A stretch of DNA of 22,913 nt, taken from positions 1 to 22,913 of IMG/VR virus record IMGVR_UViG_3300032753_000182, one strand, 5' to 3'. Below the pieces are notes generated by a model, which did not search any database, was not told the DNA's origin, and saw nothing but the letters and a program-made list of their open reading frames with translations. Position numbers and translations under genes: made by a program. This document shows, one piece after another, positions 6,313-14,603 of the stretch; the stretch's first letter is position 1, and each line of letters opens with the position of its first letter. This stretch comes from a virus.

Positions 6313-7662
6313 ATGAGTGCCATCGCCGAACCCACCGTCACACCCGCAGCCGCCCCGGCGGCTGCTGCGCCCGTTGTCCCGTCCAAAGGCCCGACCCTCC
6401 CGTCGGGCGTCACCCTCAACAAAAACTACGATGCCGCAGAATTTTTCGAGAAGCACAAGGCCGCGAACACCCCGGCCGCTGCTGCTCCTGCTGCGGAACC
6501 AAAGCCGGCCGACGCTGCCCCAGCACAGCCTGACCCTGCTGCTCCTGCGGTCGCTGCCGCGCCGGAAAAGAAAGCGGACATCGGAGCCCAGCTAACCGAG
6601 CAGTTTTTGCCGGAGGCGGCCAAGCCGAAGGCCGAGCCCAAGCCCGCGGATTCGGCTGCCGCCGCCGCGTCCGAGAATCCCGAGGACAAGGTGCAGCTCG
6701 GCAAGGAATATTCCGCCCCCGCCCATGAGAGCTTCAAGACGATCAAGGGCATCGCCAAGGAACTGCGCAACCAGCTCACCAGCCGCGACCGCGAACTGCA
6801 GGAAACGCGCGCCCAGTTGGAGCAGGTCAGGAAGAACGGCGTCGCCCTCACGGATTCGCCGGAGTTCCAAGCCCTCAAGGCCGAGCACGAGGCCATGTCG
6901 AAGCGCCTGATGGTGCTCGACCTCGAAAGCCACCCGAATTTCCAGAAGGAGTTTGTCGCGCCCAAGAACGCCGCCGAGCAGGAGGCGAAGAACATCCTTG
7001 CCGCCGCCGGAGTGACGGATGTGAACCTCGACGCCATTCTGGCAAAGGACGGCATCGAGTTCCGCAAGGCCGTGAACGACGTGTCGGGCAAACTCAAGAG
7101 TCCGCTGGACGTGACCGACTTTGCGACGGCGATCCGCACGGCGCAGTCCCTCCGGCAGAAGGCGCTCGCCGCCGTGTCGAAGGCCGGCGAAATCAACCAG
7201 ACCCTCAAAGCGCAGACCTTTAATGGCTACAAGACCGCCTTCGACGAGACCTATCAGGAAACGCTGGGTTCCATCAAGGTCGCCGAACTGACGGTCCCGC
7301 CCGGCACCGCCCCCGAGGTCGTGGCCGAGGCCGAGGCGTTCAACGCCGCCGTGCGCGGCCTGCGCACCGAGTCCGAGAGGATTGCGCTCGGCCAATCCAC
7401 CCCGAAGGACATCGCCCGCGCCTCGATCAAGGCCGCCGCCTATGAATTTCAGGTGAAGCACGTCATGCCCCTCGTCCTGAAAACCGTGAAGGCGCGGGAG
7501 GCGCGCATCGCCGAACTGGAGGCCAAGCTGTCGGGCATCGCCGCCCGGAACCCGAACGCGCAGATGCGCGGCAATGCGGGCGATAGCGGCGGGGTTGACC
7601 CGAGCAAGATGAACCACAAGGAGGCGGCGGAATACTTCGCCAGCCGGGGGAGCGGCACCTGA
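6313..7662 (+). CDS. putative scaffolding protein
   Basis: A 449-aa protein. Residues 1 to about 130 are Ala/Pro-rich low complexity (runs of A, P, K and E). Residues about 150-205 form a predicted coiled coil (RNQLTSRDRELQETRAQLE and onward). The rest is highly charged and helical with few aromatics and no Trp, and another short coiled coil lies near 393-406 (KAREARIAELEAKLSG). This composition, together with the slot after the portal, is typical of internal scaffolds that shape the procapsid and then leave. The ending DPSKMNHKEAAEYFASRGSG resembles the short C-terminal helix that contacts the capsid shell in other scaffolds. No protease motif is visible. The stop and the next start overlap by one base (TGATG). 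Oddly, no major capsid gene follows. Confidence 0.7.
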   Translation: MSAIAEPTVTPAAAPAAAAPVVPSKGPTLPSGVTLNKNYDAAEFFEKHKAANTPAAAAPAAEPKPADAAPAQPDPAAPAVAAAPEKKADIGAQLTEQFLPEAAKPKAEPKPADSAAAAASENPEDKVQLGKEYSAPAHESFKTIKGIAKELRNQLTSRDRELQETRAQLEQVRKNGVALTDSPEFQALKAEHEAMSKRLMVLDLESHPNFQKEFVAPKNAAEQEAKNILAAAGVTDVNLDAILAKDGIEFRKAVNDVSGKLKSPLDVTDFATAIRTAQSLRQKALAAVSKAGEINQTLKAQTFNGYKTAFDETYQETLGSIKVAELTVPPGTAPEVVAEAEAFNAAVRGLRTESERIALGQSTPKDIARASIKAAAYEFQVKHVMPLVLKTVKAREARIAELEAKLSGIAARNPNAQMRGNAGDSGGVDPSKMNHKEAAEYFASRGSGT

Positions 7663-7988
7663 TGCAAGGCAGCATGTTCAGGAACGCGGACGGCTGGGTG
7701 AACGATCCCCTCTCGGGGATTTTGCAACCATTTATGAGTTCCCTCATTCCGGCGGTCTTTGGGCCGCAGAATATTCCGTACCTGAACGCGGTCACATCGC
7801 TGACCGGCACCGGAACCAATGCGCTTGCGGCGGTCCCCACTGTCCTCCTGACCACACCCTTCATCGTGAAAATCGCCGTCACGGGCGACCAAGATTACAT
7901 GCTGGTGGCCGGCGTGAAAACCGGCTCCGGCTATCTGGCCCCGAACGACCAAGCTTCCTCCGGCAAAACATGGATGTCCCTGAGCTAA
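7662..7988 (+). CDS. 108-aa small structural protein in the capsid-gene slot
   Basis: The N-terminal half is hydrophobic and helical (SGILQPFMSSLIPAVFG). The C-terminal half is beta-rich (VPTVLLTTPFIVKIAVTGDQ, then YMLVAGVKTGSGYLAPND) and ends in a Trp-containing tail. The beta half recalls the small beta domains of phage head-fibre, decoration or fibre-tip proteins, a resemblance from memory and not confirmed. It sits between scaffold and adaptor, exactly where a major capsid protein is normally encoded, but is far too short for an HK97-fold shell protein. A decoration or head-fibre protein is the best guess. It starts in TGATG with the scaffold stop, and the adaptor gene follows after 1 bp. 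Confidence 0.7.
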   Translation: MQGSMFRNADGWVNDPLSGILQPFMSSLIPAVFGPQNIPYLNAVTSLTGTGTNALAAVPTVLLTTPFIVKIAVTGDQDYMLVAGVKTGSGYLAPNDQASSGKTWMSLS

Positions 7989-7989
7989 G

Positions 7990-9036
7990 ATGAACCGCTT
8001 CACCTACGGAGACTTGCAGCCCGAAATCGCCCGCATTGCCGGCGCGTCCGGGATGCCCGTTTCCGATGCCCGCGTGATGGCCTACACGAATTTGGCGACA
8101 CAGGAATTGATGAACGAATGGGACTGGCCGCAGCTCATCGTGCGGATGAAGTTCAAGGTCACGACCAACCGGATCAACGTCCCGTCGGAATTCGACCGCA
8201 TCATCTCGCTCATGGTGAACGGCGTTCCACTACCCATGCAGTCTCCATGGTTTGAGTTTGTCGGCTACGGCCCCGGATTCCCCAAGGTGTATGGCGCAAC
8301 CGCCGAATATCTGGACCAAACCGAGTTGCAGCAACTGGAAGGGGTGCTCGACAAAGAACAGGTGGCGACCTTCGAGGACATTCCCTCGGACGGCACGGTC
8401 TATTATCCGACCGTGACCTGCGCGGCGAGCGAATTGGTCAACGGAGTGCGCCCCTACATCATCATTCAGGGCTATGACCAAAACGGTCAGTGGATTCGCA
8501 CGCTCGATGCCGCCGGGTCCGGCGCCTATATCGACGGCGTGCAACTGGCCCTGAACGGCGACGCGACGCCGTTTTCGACCTCCTCGACTCAGGCATTCTC
8601 GCAGGTCACGGCCATCCTGAAGCCGGTCACGAACGGGGCGGTCTCGCTCTATGTGACCAATGCGGTGAACAACGTGGTTTTCCTCGGCCAATACGCGCCC
8701 TACGACACGCGGCCCTTCTACCGCCGCTATTCGATCCCGAACCTGACCTACGGCACGACCTACTGCATTCTGGCGCGCCTGCGGAAACGGTACACGCCGA
8801 TTTATTCGACGGGCGACTTTCTCCTGATCCCGAATTTGGCCGCGCTCTCGACAATGGTGCAGGCCGTGTTTTTCCGCGAGGCGCAGAATTTCCAGTTGTA
8901 CGAGCAATACAAGGCTTCGGCGGTGGACATCCTGAAAAAAGAGATGACGGCCTACATCGGCAAGCAGGCGCAGAAGCCGCTCATCACCGTGAACGAGGGC
9001 ATGGGCATCCGGCGCGACGGCAACTATATCCTGTGA
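7990..9036 (+). CDS. putative head-tail adaptor protein (gp11-like)
   Basis: A 348-aa protein. The N-terminus (YGDLQPEIARIAG, then DARVMAYTNLATQELMNE and WDWPQ) has the short-helix pattern of podoviral adaptors that ring the portal. It is followed by a beta-rich insertion with SPWFEFVGYGPG (near residue 85), a middle domain starting ATFEDIP and containing IIIQGYDQNGQWIRT, then RPFYRRYSIPN (about 241-251), and a C-terminal helix bundle (SAVDILKKEMTAY). The same block order is, from memory, a widespread uncharacterised family in environmental phages, always near a nozzle protein. Role: joins portal to tail nozzle. A different virion-structural role cannot be excluded. No signal peptide or catalytic motif is seen. 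Confidence 0.72.
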   Translation: MNRFTYGDLQPEIARIAGASGMPVSDARVMAYTNLATQELMNEWDWPQLIVRMKFKVTTNRINVPSEFDRIISLMVNGVPLPMQSPWFEFVGYGPGFPKVYGATAEYLDQTELQQLEGVLDKEQVATFEDIPSDGTVYYPTVTCAASELVNGVRPYIIIQGYDQNGQWIRTLDAAGSGAYIDGVQLALNGDATPFSTSSTQAFSQVTAILKPVTNGAVSLYVTNAVNNVVFLGQYAPYDTRPFYRRYSIPNLTYGTTYCILARLRKRYTPIYSTGDFLLIPNLAALSTMVQAVFFREAQNFQLYEQYKASAVDILKKEMTAYIGKQAQKPLITVNEGMGIRRDGNYIL

Positions 9037-9042
9037 CCCCCG

Positions 9043-11082
9043 ATGTCCGACCGCGCAAATTGGGCCGCTCTCGCCCCGGTCTCCGGGCTGCAAAACGACG
9101 CCACCAATCAGCCGGCTGACGGCGACGCGCTGGTTTGGAGCGAAGCCGACGGACGGTATGTTCCAAAGGCGATTTCGTCCAGCGGCGGAGGCGGAACGCC
9201 AACCGGGACGGCGGGCGGCGATTTGGCCGGTACTTATCCCAACCCCAGCCTGAAAACGATTGGGTCCGGGGCGTCGGCCGGAAGCGCCACGATGGCACCT
9301 GTCATTACGACCGACGGCAAGGGCCGCGTAATTGCGCTTTCCCAAGTGGCAATCACGCCGACCGGCAGCAGCCCGACGGGCGCGGCCGGTGGCGACCTTG
9401 CGGGAACCTACCCGAATCCTTCGCTGGCCGCAATCGGATCGGCGGTCGGCCCGCTCCCGTCCTCGGCGGCGCGGGTTCCGGTCGTCACGGTTGATACCAA
9501 GGGCCGCGTCACGGCGCTGACGGATGAAGCCATTGCCATTTCCTATTCGCAAATCACGAGCGGAGCCCCGACCTCACTGCCGCCCAACGGAAGCGCGGGC
9601 GGCGGATTGGGGGGCACTTATCCAAACCCCTCCGTCACTCCCGCCGCCAATCTGGATACAACCGCCATTCACACGGGCGCCTCAGCCGGTGGAGACTTGG
9701 GCGGCACTTACCCCAATCCCACGATTGCGGCCAAACTCCCGACGGGTGGAGTCAAGTTTGCGTATCTGCGAAAAAACAGCGGGACGGATTACGATACAGT
9801 CTGGTCCGGGCCGGATGTCCTGAACTTGTGGGAATATGGCGGCGATCCCACGGGAGCGAACCCCACGGCGACGCTCGCCGCGCTGAACGCCATGATTTCG
9901 GACATCATTGCAGCCGGTGGATTCAAGACGCTTTATATCCCCGACGGTAATTTCAAGATCAACGGACAACCGTCAACTTTCAGCGGCGTAACGAATGTAA
10001 CGGTCTGCGGGAATGGCTGGAGTTCGGTCCTGACGAGCACCGTGACCGGGGCCGCCGGGAACACTTTCAATTTCGACAATACGTGCTCGCAGATCACGAT
10101 GCGCGACTTCGCCCTGATCGGCAGCGCGACCATCCGGGGCAGCGGTTGCCATATCCGCATGTATGCCTCGTCCAACGCCGAGATTCGCAATCTCTATATT
10201 TCAGGCTGTTCGGACTTTGGCATCCATCTCTCAAATGCCGCCGGTTCAAGCTCGACCTACTCGACCGGGTTTTCCGTGGTGGGCTGCACGATTTACGCCA
10301 CCCTCGGGGATGGAATCCACGTTGGCAACGTCTCGGATTTCAACATCGAAGACAACAACCTAATTTACACGGGCGACGATTCAATCGCACTCGTGGCCGA
10401 CAATGTTGGTTATGGGCCGATGCGCGGCATCGTGAGCGGGAATGAAATCTATAACGGCCAGATTCGGGGCATCGCCGTGCTCGAATGCACGGACATCACG
10501 GTGGAAGACAATGGAATCAACACCACGGTTGCCGCCGGCATCGAGTTGGGTCGATATACCAGTACGACGGCCTACAATACCCGCTGCAAGGTGCTGGGGA
10601 ATCGCTGCTATAACAACAACACGACGCTTGGGCCTCTCGGGGCGATCAACGCCTATTTCTGTTCGGGGTGCGACGTGGACGACAACAAGGTGGATTCTCC
10701 TTCCACGGGGTCCGGAATCGCCTATCTCGACATCCAGAATACCAGCATCTCGTTCAACACGATCAAGAATTGCCCAGCCTACGGAATCCGCGGTTACACT
10801 TTCAGCGCGTCCAACGTGGCGACCAATTGGGTCGGATGCTTTTTCAAGGACAATATCATCAAGGGCACGACGACAAATGATGGAATGCTCATCACTGGAG
10901 ACGCGGGTAAAACCCTCGTTGACTGTTTCGTGGAAGGAAACATTGGATACAGCCTTGGTTCCGGGGTGTTCATCACCTACCAGCAGATCAACCCGGGCCG
11001 AATCTATAACAACACCAGTGTCTCGGGAACCTATGTGAACGGCGGAAGTTTCACCGGAACCACGGGAAATAACATCTCCTAA
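9043..11082 (+). CDS. tailspike with fibre repeats and a right-handed beta-helix (possible depolymerase)
   Basis: A 679-aa protein. Residues 1-235 are a fibre shaft with four GGDLAGTYPNPSL-type repeats (58-70, 116-128, 186-198, 216-228) and two copies of a second motif, DGKGRVIALSQVAI and DTKGRVTALTDEAI. From about 263 the sequence enters a pectate-lyase-3-like entry motif (GGDPTGANPTATLAALNAMI, then LYIPDGNFKING). It then becomes Asn/Gly/Ser-rich short strands (for example DGIHVGNVSDFNIEDNNLIY), typical of a parallel beta-helix, to about residue 670. Such spikes bind and often cleave host polysaccharide. The candidate acidic pair DD in YTGDDSIAL (a GH28-like position) is visible, but catalysis is unproven. 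The gene lies between the adaptor and nozzle genes. Confidence 0.85.
   Translation: MSDRANWAALAPVSGLQNDATNQPADGDALVWSEADGRYVPKAISSSGGGGTPTGTAGGDLAGTYPNPSLKTIGSGASAGSATMAPVITTDGKGRVIALSQVAITPTGSSPTGAAGGDLAGTYPNPSLAAIGSAVGPLPSSAARVPVVTVDTKGRVTALTDEAIAISYSQITSGAPTSLPPNGSAGGGLGGTYPNPSVTPAANLDTTAIHTGASAGGDLGGTYPNPTIAAKLPTGGVKFAYLRKNSGTDYDTVWSGPDVLNLWEYGGDPTGANPTATLAALNAMISDIIAAGGFKTLYIPDGNFKINGQPSTFSGVTNVTVCGNGWSSVLTSTVTGAAGNTFNFDNTCSQITMRDFALIGSATIRGSGCHIRMYASSNAEIRNLYISGCSDFGIHLSNAAGSSSTYSTGFSVVGCTIYATLGDGIHVGNVSDFNIEDNNLIYTGDDSIALVADNVGYGPMRGIVSGNEIYNGQIRGIAVLECTDITVEDNGINTTVAAGIELGRYTSTTAYNTRCKVLGNRCYNNNTTLGPLGAINAYFCSGCDVDDNKVDSPSTGSGIAYLDIQNTSISFNTIKNCPAYGIRGYTFSASNVATNWVGCFFKDNIIKGTTTNDGMLITGDAGKTLVDCFVEGNIGYSLGSGVFITYQQINPGRIYNNTSVSGTYVNGGSFTGTTGNNIS
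9214..9726 (+). repeat. four GGDLAGTYPNPSL-type coding repeats in the tailspike shaft
   Basis: Copies at about 9214-9252, 9388-9426, 9598-9636 and 9688-9726. The protein motif is conserved (GG-D/G-LxGTYPNP) while codons differ, so selection acts on the protein and this is not a recent DNA duplication. The motif is a common phage fibre shaft unit, probably trimeric. Confidence 0.85.
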
Positions 11083-11083
11083 C

Positions 11084-12907
11084 ATGGCCCCCGATTGGAT
11101 TCCAGCCGACCAAACCGTCCTGAATGACGGCATCAATTCCGCTTTCCGGCCCGACCAAATCGGGCAGGCGCAGGCGGCATGGGCATCAAATATCTCCATC
11201 CGCGACGGGAAGCCGCGCACCCGCGGATTTGGATTGGTGCAGCGGGCGATTTTGCCGAAAGGTCAGGTGCAGGGGGCCGGTTTTTTCAGCGCGGATCAGG
11301 GCATGTTCATCCTTTCTATTTGGGGACAGCTCTGGAGGCTGCTCGTCAACGGGAACAATGTCACCATCGACCAGATACCGCTCGGCTTTGTCAATTCGCC
11401 GATTATCCAGCAGGTCTGGATGTGCGAGACGGCGGGCAGCTTTCTCGTGCAGGACGGCCAATCGGCTTGCATCATTTACGACGGGTCGGTGACGCGCCGG
11501 GCCGATCCGACCATTCCCGAGGTTCCAATTGGGACCATGATGGCCTACGGCAACGGCCGGCTGGCCGTGGTGGTGCAGGGGGCTGGGAATCAGGTGCAGG
11601 TGGGCAACATCACATCGGACATTTTCCAGTCGGAACTCCAGTTCACGGAAACGATCTACCTTTCAGGCGGCGGCTCTTTCCTGTTCCGCACGCCGGTCAA
11701 CGCCCTTTCGTTCCTGCCGGTGAACAACACGGACACGGGCTACGGCAGCCTGATTGTGCTCGGGGACAAATACGTCAACAGCCTTGGGCTGCAGATCACC
11801 GCCCGCGAACTCTGGGACCAGATTCCGGGGTTCGAGCAGGTCTTGTTGCCGAAGATCGGCGCTGCGGGTCAGGACGCCGTGATCGGCGTGAACCAAGACC
11901 TTTACTGGCGCGATCCAAACGGCCAGATTTGGTCCCTGCGGGCGGCGCAGTGGGACGCCCTCAGCCCCGGCAATTCCCCGCTTTCCCGCGAAGTGTCCCG
12001 CGTGGTCGGGTACGAGACAACGAACCAATTGGACGTGAGCGGAGGCATCTTCTTCAACAACCGCATCCTGTTCCTTGCGAGCCCGTTCAACAATCTGTTT
12101 GGCGCCACGTCGTTCAAGTATCTGATTTCCTTGGACACGGCCCCGCTTTCGACGATGCGCGGCAAGTCGCCTCCGTCTTACGACGGCGTGGCCGAAGGGT
12201 TGCAGTTTGTGAAGATTTTTGCCGGCAGCCCGAACGGGGTCGATCGCGCCTTTGCCATTTCGACCGACCCGGACGGCGAAAACCGCTTGTGGGAAATCGT
12301 CACGAACGCCGTGGCCGACGCCTCCATCCTGTCAGGCGGACTAACCCAGAACTCCATCACGAGTTACTACGAGAGCCGCCGTTTCGATTGGGGTTCGCCG
12401 GGGCAGAAAAAGAAGCTCATGCGGCTGGATATTTGGCCCTGCGAACTGCAGGGCGTCACGACCATCACCGCCTACTATCGGGCTGACAACCGCAGCCAGT
12501 GGCAGCCATGGGGGCCTTCCCTCACGGTGGATGCCCAGATGACCAACAATGCGGGCCAGTGGTACGACCTGCAGGCGCAGGAACGGGGCCGCGTGAAGTC
12601 GTTCACGATGGTGGACGGCACCGACGCCATTGACCAATCGCCGCTTAACGTCGGTTACGGGTTTCAGGTCCGCATCGTCTGGGATGGCTACCTCCTGATG
12701 GACCGGATCAAGCTCTGGTCCAAGCCCGTGCCCGAGACCGATTATTCCGAGCAGGGGGACATGGTGGCGAGCGGTCTCCAAAATGTCGTGACAAACAACG
12801 ATATTTCCTACTCCATCCCCGTCGGCGGCCTCGGCAGCGCCTACACTGACCAGAACGGCAACGGATATGTGGACCAAAACGGAATCCCGTATACGAAACA
12901 GCCGTAA
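11084..12907 (+). CDS. putative tail nozzle / tail tubular protein (gp12-like)
   Basis: A 607-aa beta-rich protein. Blade-like blocks recur through residues about 50-450, for example GAGFFSADQGMFILSIWG, VPIGTMMAYGNGRLAVVVQG (from 147) and GGGSFLFRTPVNALSFLP, then IFFNNRILFLASPFNN. This matches the propeller-like plan of podoviral nozzle proteins. Later come SYYESRRFDWGSPGQKKK and IWPCELQGVTTITAYYR, then FQVRIVWDGYLLMDRIKLW (about 527-545). It ends in two YxDQNG units (TDQNGNGYVDQNGIPY). In T7-like particles gp12 forms the tail tip below gp11 and carries the fibres. The role here is assigned from architecture and from its closeness to the adaptor. It starts 1 bp after the tailspike stop. Confidence 0.75.
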   Translation: MAPDWIPADQTVLNDGINSAFRPDQIGQAQAAWASNISIRDGKPRTRGFGLVQRAILPKGQVQGAGFFSADQGMFILSIWGQLWRLLVNGNNVTIDQIPLGFVNSPIIQQVWMCETAGSFLVQDGQSACIIYDGSVTRRADPTIPEVPIGTMMAYGNGRLAVVVQGAGNQVQVGNITSDIFQSELQFTETIYLSGGGSFLFRTPVNALSFLPVNNTDTGYGSLIVLGDKYVNSLGLQITARELWDQIPGFEQVLLPKIGAAGQDAVIGVNQDLYWRDPNGQIWSLRAAQWDALSPGNSPLSREVSRVVGYETTNQLDVSGGIFFNNRILFLASPFNNLFGATSFKYLISLDTAPLSTMRGKSPPSYDGVAEGLQFVKIFAGSPNGVDRAFAISTDPDGENRLWEIVTNAVADASILSGGLTQNSITSYYESRRFDWGSPGQKKKLMRLDIWPCELQGVTTITAYYRADNRSQWQPWGPSLTVDAQMTNNAGQWYDLQAQERGRVKSFTMVDGTDAIDQSPLNVGYGFQVRIVWDGYLLMDRIKLWSKPVPETDYSEQGDMVASGLQNVVTNNDISYSIPVGGLGSAYTDQNGNGYVDQNGIPYTKQP

Positions 12908-12926
12908 ATCGGAGTAGCGCATCCTC

Positions 12927-13502
12927 ATGGCACGTTTTTCAGGAAATCCGCAGAAGTCACCCCTCGCCGGCAATGAGGACATTGCGGCGACCGACCCGTC
13001 CACGGGAAACGACATTGCGATCACGCCGCTTGTCATCACGCAGTTTGTGGCGACGAATATGGCGCTGGCGTCAGGCTCGACCAACGGCCTGATCGACGCA
13101 GCAAGCTATGCGAAGCTCCTTGCGCTGGATACGCAGGCGCAGACCAACGTGCGCGTCGGGCAACTGGCCGAGATGCCCTTCCCGATTTTCTTCTCCACGC
13201 CGGCCAATGGCACTTTTGTCATCTACCAGCACGTCCTCGACATCGCCATCCAGCTTCAGCTCGGCTGGTTCTTCTGCTCGGCCGGTTCCACGAACATCAC
13301 CATCCTGAAGAATGGCGCGGCGATCCCCGGCTTCACGAGCGTGCCGGCGACGACGGTTCCGGCCCAGTATTCCGTGTCGGGCGGCTCGACCAACTGGACC
13401 TTCAACCTTGGGGACATCCTCTCCATCAACTTCGCGGGCACGACGGGCAATTGCGCCAACGTCGGGGCTTCGCTCAGGGCCAATGGACAAATCTCCCCAT
13501 GA
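12927..13502 (+). CDS. short tail-fibre-like protein with C-terminal beta domain
   Basis: A 191-aa protein. The N-terminus (NEDIAATDPSTGNDIAITPL) resembles particle-attachment segments of phage fibres that list a parameter tag. Residues about 50-75 (GLIDAASYAKLLALDTQAQTN) match the widespread fibre motif of the MSAADKTKLDGIAAGA type. The C-terminal 100 residues are beta-rich with two cysteines (FFCSAGSTNITILKNGAAIPG, ending ASLRANGQIS), like a small jelly-roll receptor-binding or C1q-like tip. It follows the nozzle gene after 19 bp, the largest gap in the operon, and overlaps the PKD gene by ATGA. Likely a secondary fibre or adaptor; the receptor is unknown. Confidence 0.65.
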   Translation: MARFSGNPQKSPLAGNEDIAATDPSTGNDIAITPLVITQFVATNMALASGSTNGLIDAASYAKLLALDTQAQTNVRVGQLAEMPFPIFFSTPANGTFVIYQHVLDIAIQLQLGWFFCSAGSTNITILKNGAAIPGFTSVPATTVPAQYSVSGGSTNWTFNLGDILSINFAGTTGNCANVGASLRANGQISP

Positions 13503-13813
13503 TGGCGGCGGCAATCATTGCGGGCGGTGCGCTCTCGGGCGGCGGGGCCGCGCCGGGCGCCCCCGTGGCGGCCATCGCCGTGGACGACCCGTTTTCAAAT
13601 GTCGGGCAAACCTCCCTTTTCACGGACAATTCCACCGGGCATCCGACTTCATGGGTTTGGTCCATGAACGGCTCGCTGTTCTCGACGGCGCAAAACCCGA
13701 CGTTCTATTGGAGCAGCCCCGGCAGTTACATCATCACGATGACCGCAACCAACTCCTTCGGCAGCAGCACGTCGTCGCCGCTCACCGTCACCGTGTATAA
13801 CTACGCCCCGTAA
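13499..13813 (+). CDS. small PKD-domain protein, probably virion-displayed
   Basis: A 104-aa protein starting at ATGATG, overlapping the previous stop. The frame is open further upstream to 13451, but that start would overlap the fibre gene by 52 bp, so 13499 is preferred. The hydrophobic Ala/Gly N-terminus (MMAAAIIAGGALSGGG) could be a short membrane or signal-like segment. Residues about 30-100 form one PKD/Ig-like domain with the hallmark blocks TSLFTDNSTG, TSWVWSMNG, NPTFYWSSPGSYIITMTATN and a final strand TVTVYN. Single Ig-like domains occur on phage tails and capsids and are thought to bind carbohydrate weakly. It lies between two fibre genes, so surface display is inferred. Confidence 0.75.
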   Translation: MMAAAIIAGGALSGGGAAPGAPVAAIAVDDPFSNVGQTSLFTDNSTGHPTSWVWSMNGSLFSTAQNPTFYWSSPGSYIITMTATNSFGSSTSSPLTVTVYNYAP

Positions 13814-13816
13814 ACC

Positions 13817-14602
13817 ATGTCCGGCCTGACCCTATTTCTCTCTCCCGGCACCGTTCCAGCGAATGATCCGCTGCCGTCCAGCGCGCAGGCGTTGGTCAAT
13901 TACATTTCGGCGTACACGAATATCGCGGGCGCGACCGGATTCAATGGGATAAACTTCGGGCCAAATACTCCGGCTCCCCAAAATCGCAGCCTCCCTTGGT
14001 TCAAGACCGACACGAGCGGAAACCCCATCGGGCTTTTCTCGTGGAACGGGACCGCATGGACTACGATTCCGACGCAGGTTTCGACCGGCCCGACCAGTTC
14101 GCGTCCGGCCACCCCCAGCGACGGATCGGAGTATTACGATACGACGATTCGATGCCTCATTATCTGGAACGCGGCGGCCTCCAACTGGACCACGGCCGCG
14201 GGGAGCATCGGCGACCTGAAGGAAGTCACGGCGACAACCTTGGCGGCGGCGCTCACGGCCAATCCCGGCTGGCAGCAGCATACCGCATCGAGCGGGTGCG
14301 TGATCGGCGGGGCCGACGTGAACACGAACGGCCCGGCAAGCGCCCATGCGGCCGGAACGCTGATTGGCGAGGAGAGCCACCTGCAGGCGGTATCCGAACT
14401 GCCGGCGCATACGCATCCCGAAATTTACGGCACGAACACCGGGTCGTTCCAAAACGGCCCGCAGGCGAGCGGCGTTTATCCGGCGGTGACGCCCGGTTCG
14501 ACCTCGATCCCCGTGGCGAGCACCGGCAGCACGGGCAGCGGCACGGCGTTCAATGTGATCCAACCCACGGCGTATTTTTATCGTTTATACAAAGCATATT
14601 GA
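13817..14602 (+). CDS. tail fibre protein with C-terminal collar-type (HTH-motif) domain
   Basis: A 261-aa protein. The first half has SLPWFKTDTSGNPIGLFSWNG and an EYYDTTIRCLIIWNAAASNW segment, short repeated Trp-containing tags common in fibre shafts. The second half contains GEESHLQAVSELPAHTHPE (about 183-201), the AHTH metal-binding motif of phage tail collar or receptor-tip domains, and ends GTAFNVIQPTAYFYRLYKAY, the usual closing motif. In such fibres the histidines bind iron along the trimer axis; here this is inferred from the motif. It is one of three adjacent fibre-type genes after the nozzle and may be the receptor-contacting tip or a spacer. Confidence 0.78.
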   Translation: MSGLTLFLSPGTVPANDPLPSSAQALVNYISAYTNIAGATGFNGINFGPNTPAPQNRSLPWFKTDTSGNPIGLFSWNGTAWTTIPTQVSTGPTSSRPATPSDGSEYYDTTIRCLIIWNAAASNWTTAAGSIGDLKEVTATTLAAALTANPGWQQHTASSGCVIGGADVNTNGPASAHAAGTLIGEESHLQAVSELPAHTHPEIYGTNTGSFQNGPQASGVYPAVTPGSTSIPVASTGSTGSGTAFNVIQPTAYFYRLYKAY

Positions 14603-14603
14603 A

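Noticed and set aside
6592-7617. 341-aa and 260-aa antisense frames over the scaffold gene
   Set aside because: Low-complexity shadows of the Ala-rich coding strand with no recognisable fold.
8230-9552. 440-aa open frame antisense to the adaptor and tailspike genes
   Set aside because: Arg/Gly/His-rich sequence with no domain, opposite to two well-supported genes; the open frame follows from GC-rich codon bias.
11179-12486. 435-aa frame in the alternate plus frame of the nozzle gene
   Set aside because: Pro/Arg/Gly-rich, with no start context; the nozzle frame has continuous beta-rich protein logic.
12908-12926. Terminator or promoter in the 19-bp gap after the nozzle gene
   Set aside because: Too short and without an inverted repeat or T-run.
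13451-13498. Earlier start for the PKD gene
   Set aside because: Would overlap the fibre gene by 52 bp; ATGATG at the ATGA junction matches the coupling style of neighbours.
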